In this document: positions 6,151-6,774 of the stretch, piece by piece | Numbering within the stretch: the first letter of the stretch is position 1 | Layout: the number at the start of each line of letters is the position of its first letter | Source of the DNA: Limnoglobus sp043757025 | GTDB lineage: Bacteria > Planctomycetota > Planctomycetia > Gemmatales > Gemmataceae | Direction: 5' to 3' | Assembly: GCA_043757025.1 (NCBI GenBank) | Contig: JAYVQG010000206.1 | Coordinates: 1-6,774, forward strand | DNA length: 6,774 nucleotides | Notes under the pieces: model-generated | The model's database searches: none | Told to the model about the DNA's origin: nothing | The model's input: only the letters and a program-made list of their open reading frames with translations | Position numbers and translations under genes: made by a program

Positions 6151-6774
6151 TTACGGCAAATCCACGACCTCGCCGCCGGCGCGAGTGGCGAGCGCGGGCA
6201 TGATTTCGTTCGCGGAGTACGCCAGAAAGCGCACGCTGCCGTCGGCGAAGCCGAAGTTGGCACCGCCGCTATGCGGACTCCAGAAGTGAAACATGCCGCA
6301 CGGATCGCGGAAGCCACTCGCCGCCGCGAACGGATAGTTGCCCGGCCCGCACGGCGACCCGCTGACAATCGGCAGCAGGTTCGGTTCGCGCACGCCGAGG
6401 ATCATGTCCGCCGAACCGCTGCCGACCTGCCCCAAACCCGCGTACCACCAACCGAAATGGAAATCGTGGCTCGGCGGGCGCTCGCCGAGTAGCAGCGTGT
6501 TGCTGGTGCCGTCGGTGGCATGGAGCAACCGGTGGCGACTGTTTTGATACAGCAGGCCGTCTTTCTTGCTCGTCTGCGTCCCACTGACGCCGTGGTAGCT
6601 GAGCAGCGCGACCAACTTGCCCGTTGTGGGATCGATCTGGGCGCTGCGCGTGCGGTCGTCGGCGGGGCACGTGAATGCGGGGACGACGGTGTGGAACGCC
6701 GTGTGCGGTGGATCGACGAACGGAATCGACGAGATCAGAAATGCGTTGCGGGCGAGGCTTTCGAGGCCACTTTG
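6151..6774 (-). CDS. DUF1559 pilin-like protein, N-terminus beyond the window
   Basis: The frame is open on the minus strand from the window edge to a TAA at 6151-6153, giving 207 residues of a partial protein. Family hallmarks are a F-T-C-P-A-D-D-R segment (Cys codon at 6667-6669), A-T-D-G-T-S-N-T with L-L-L-G-E-R, and the C-terminal His-x9-Asp-Gly motif (His codon 6271-6273, Asp-Gly codons 6238-6243) followed by S-V-R-F-L. DUF1559 proteins normally begin with a type IV pilin-like prepilin leader (G-F-T-L-I-E) and are present in dozens to hundreds of copies in planctomycete genomes. That leader would lie outside the window and cannot be checked. The function is unknown; cell-surface or pseudopilin-like roles are usually assumed. 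The gene converges on the ATPase gene with only 15 bases between the stops, so it is a separate transcription unit. A TTG at 6613-6615 is not the start, since family sequence continues upstream of it. Confidence 0.9.
   Translation of the reverse strand, partial: QSGLESLARNAFLISSIPFVDPPHTAFHTVVPAFTCPADDRTRSAQIDPTTGKLVALLSYHGVSGTQTSKKDGLLYQNSRHRLLHATDGTSNTLLLGERPPSHDFHFGWWYAGLGQVGSGSADMILGVREPNLLPIVSGSPCGPGNYPFAAASGFRDPCGMFHFWSPHSGGANFGFADGSVRFLAYSANEIMPALATRAGGEVVDLP

Overview
The window looks like a fragment of a planctomycete genome, most likely from the Gemmata group. This rests on three things: GC-rich coding sequence, a DUF1559 protein (a family hugely expanded in Planctomycetes) at the right-hand edge, and small W-x-D proteins next to a giant FtsK/SpoIIIE-type ATPase. 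The assignment is inferred from family knowledge, not from a database search.

Layout. Positions 1-170 are non-coding and hold a 13-bp inverted repeat whose loop carries a four-run guanine (G-quadruplex) motif. Positions 171-473 (+) encode a 100-residue stand-alone S24/S26-like Ser-Lys peptidase domain. Positions 474-610 form a spacer with a plausible -10 box. Positions 611-883 (+) encode a 90-residue WXG100-like helical protein. Positions 884-1469 contain no gene but a dense array of about nine full or partial copies of a roughly 79-bp, hairpin-forming repeat. Then come three tightly linked genes on the + strand. These are a 179-residue helical protein (1470-2009), a 73-residue second W-x-D protein overlapping it by 4 bases (2006-2227), and an ATPase of about 1,290 residues (2272-6135, with possible earlier starts at 2209 or 2224). 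After 15 bases, a DUF1559 pilin-like protein runs on the opposite strand (6151 to the window end) and is cut at its N-terminus.

The main system is the 611-6135 cluster. The ATPase has a coiled coil, a two-helix membrane hairpin, a second coiled coil and three RecA-like domains in tandem, and only the middle domain keeps intact Walker motifs. Three tandem FtsK-like domains in a membrane protein encoded beside WXG100-like proteins is the core architecture of type VII (ESX/EssC) secretion. No EccB, EccD, EccE or mycosin gene is present here, the coiled coils are unlike actinobacterial EccC, and the pattern of active and degenerate domains differs. The best reading is a divergent, planctomycete-type T7SS-like translocase with two small helical candidate substrates or partners and one further helical component. 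The structured repeat array lies between the first candidate substrate and the rest and could uncouple their expression. The peptidase and the DUF1559 gene have no demonstrated link to the system.
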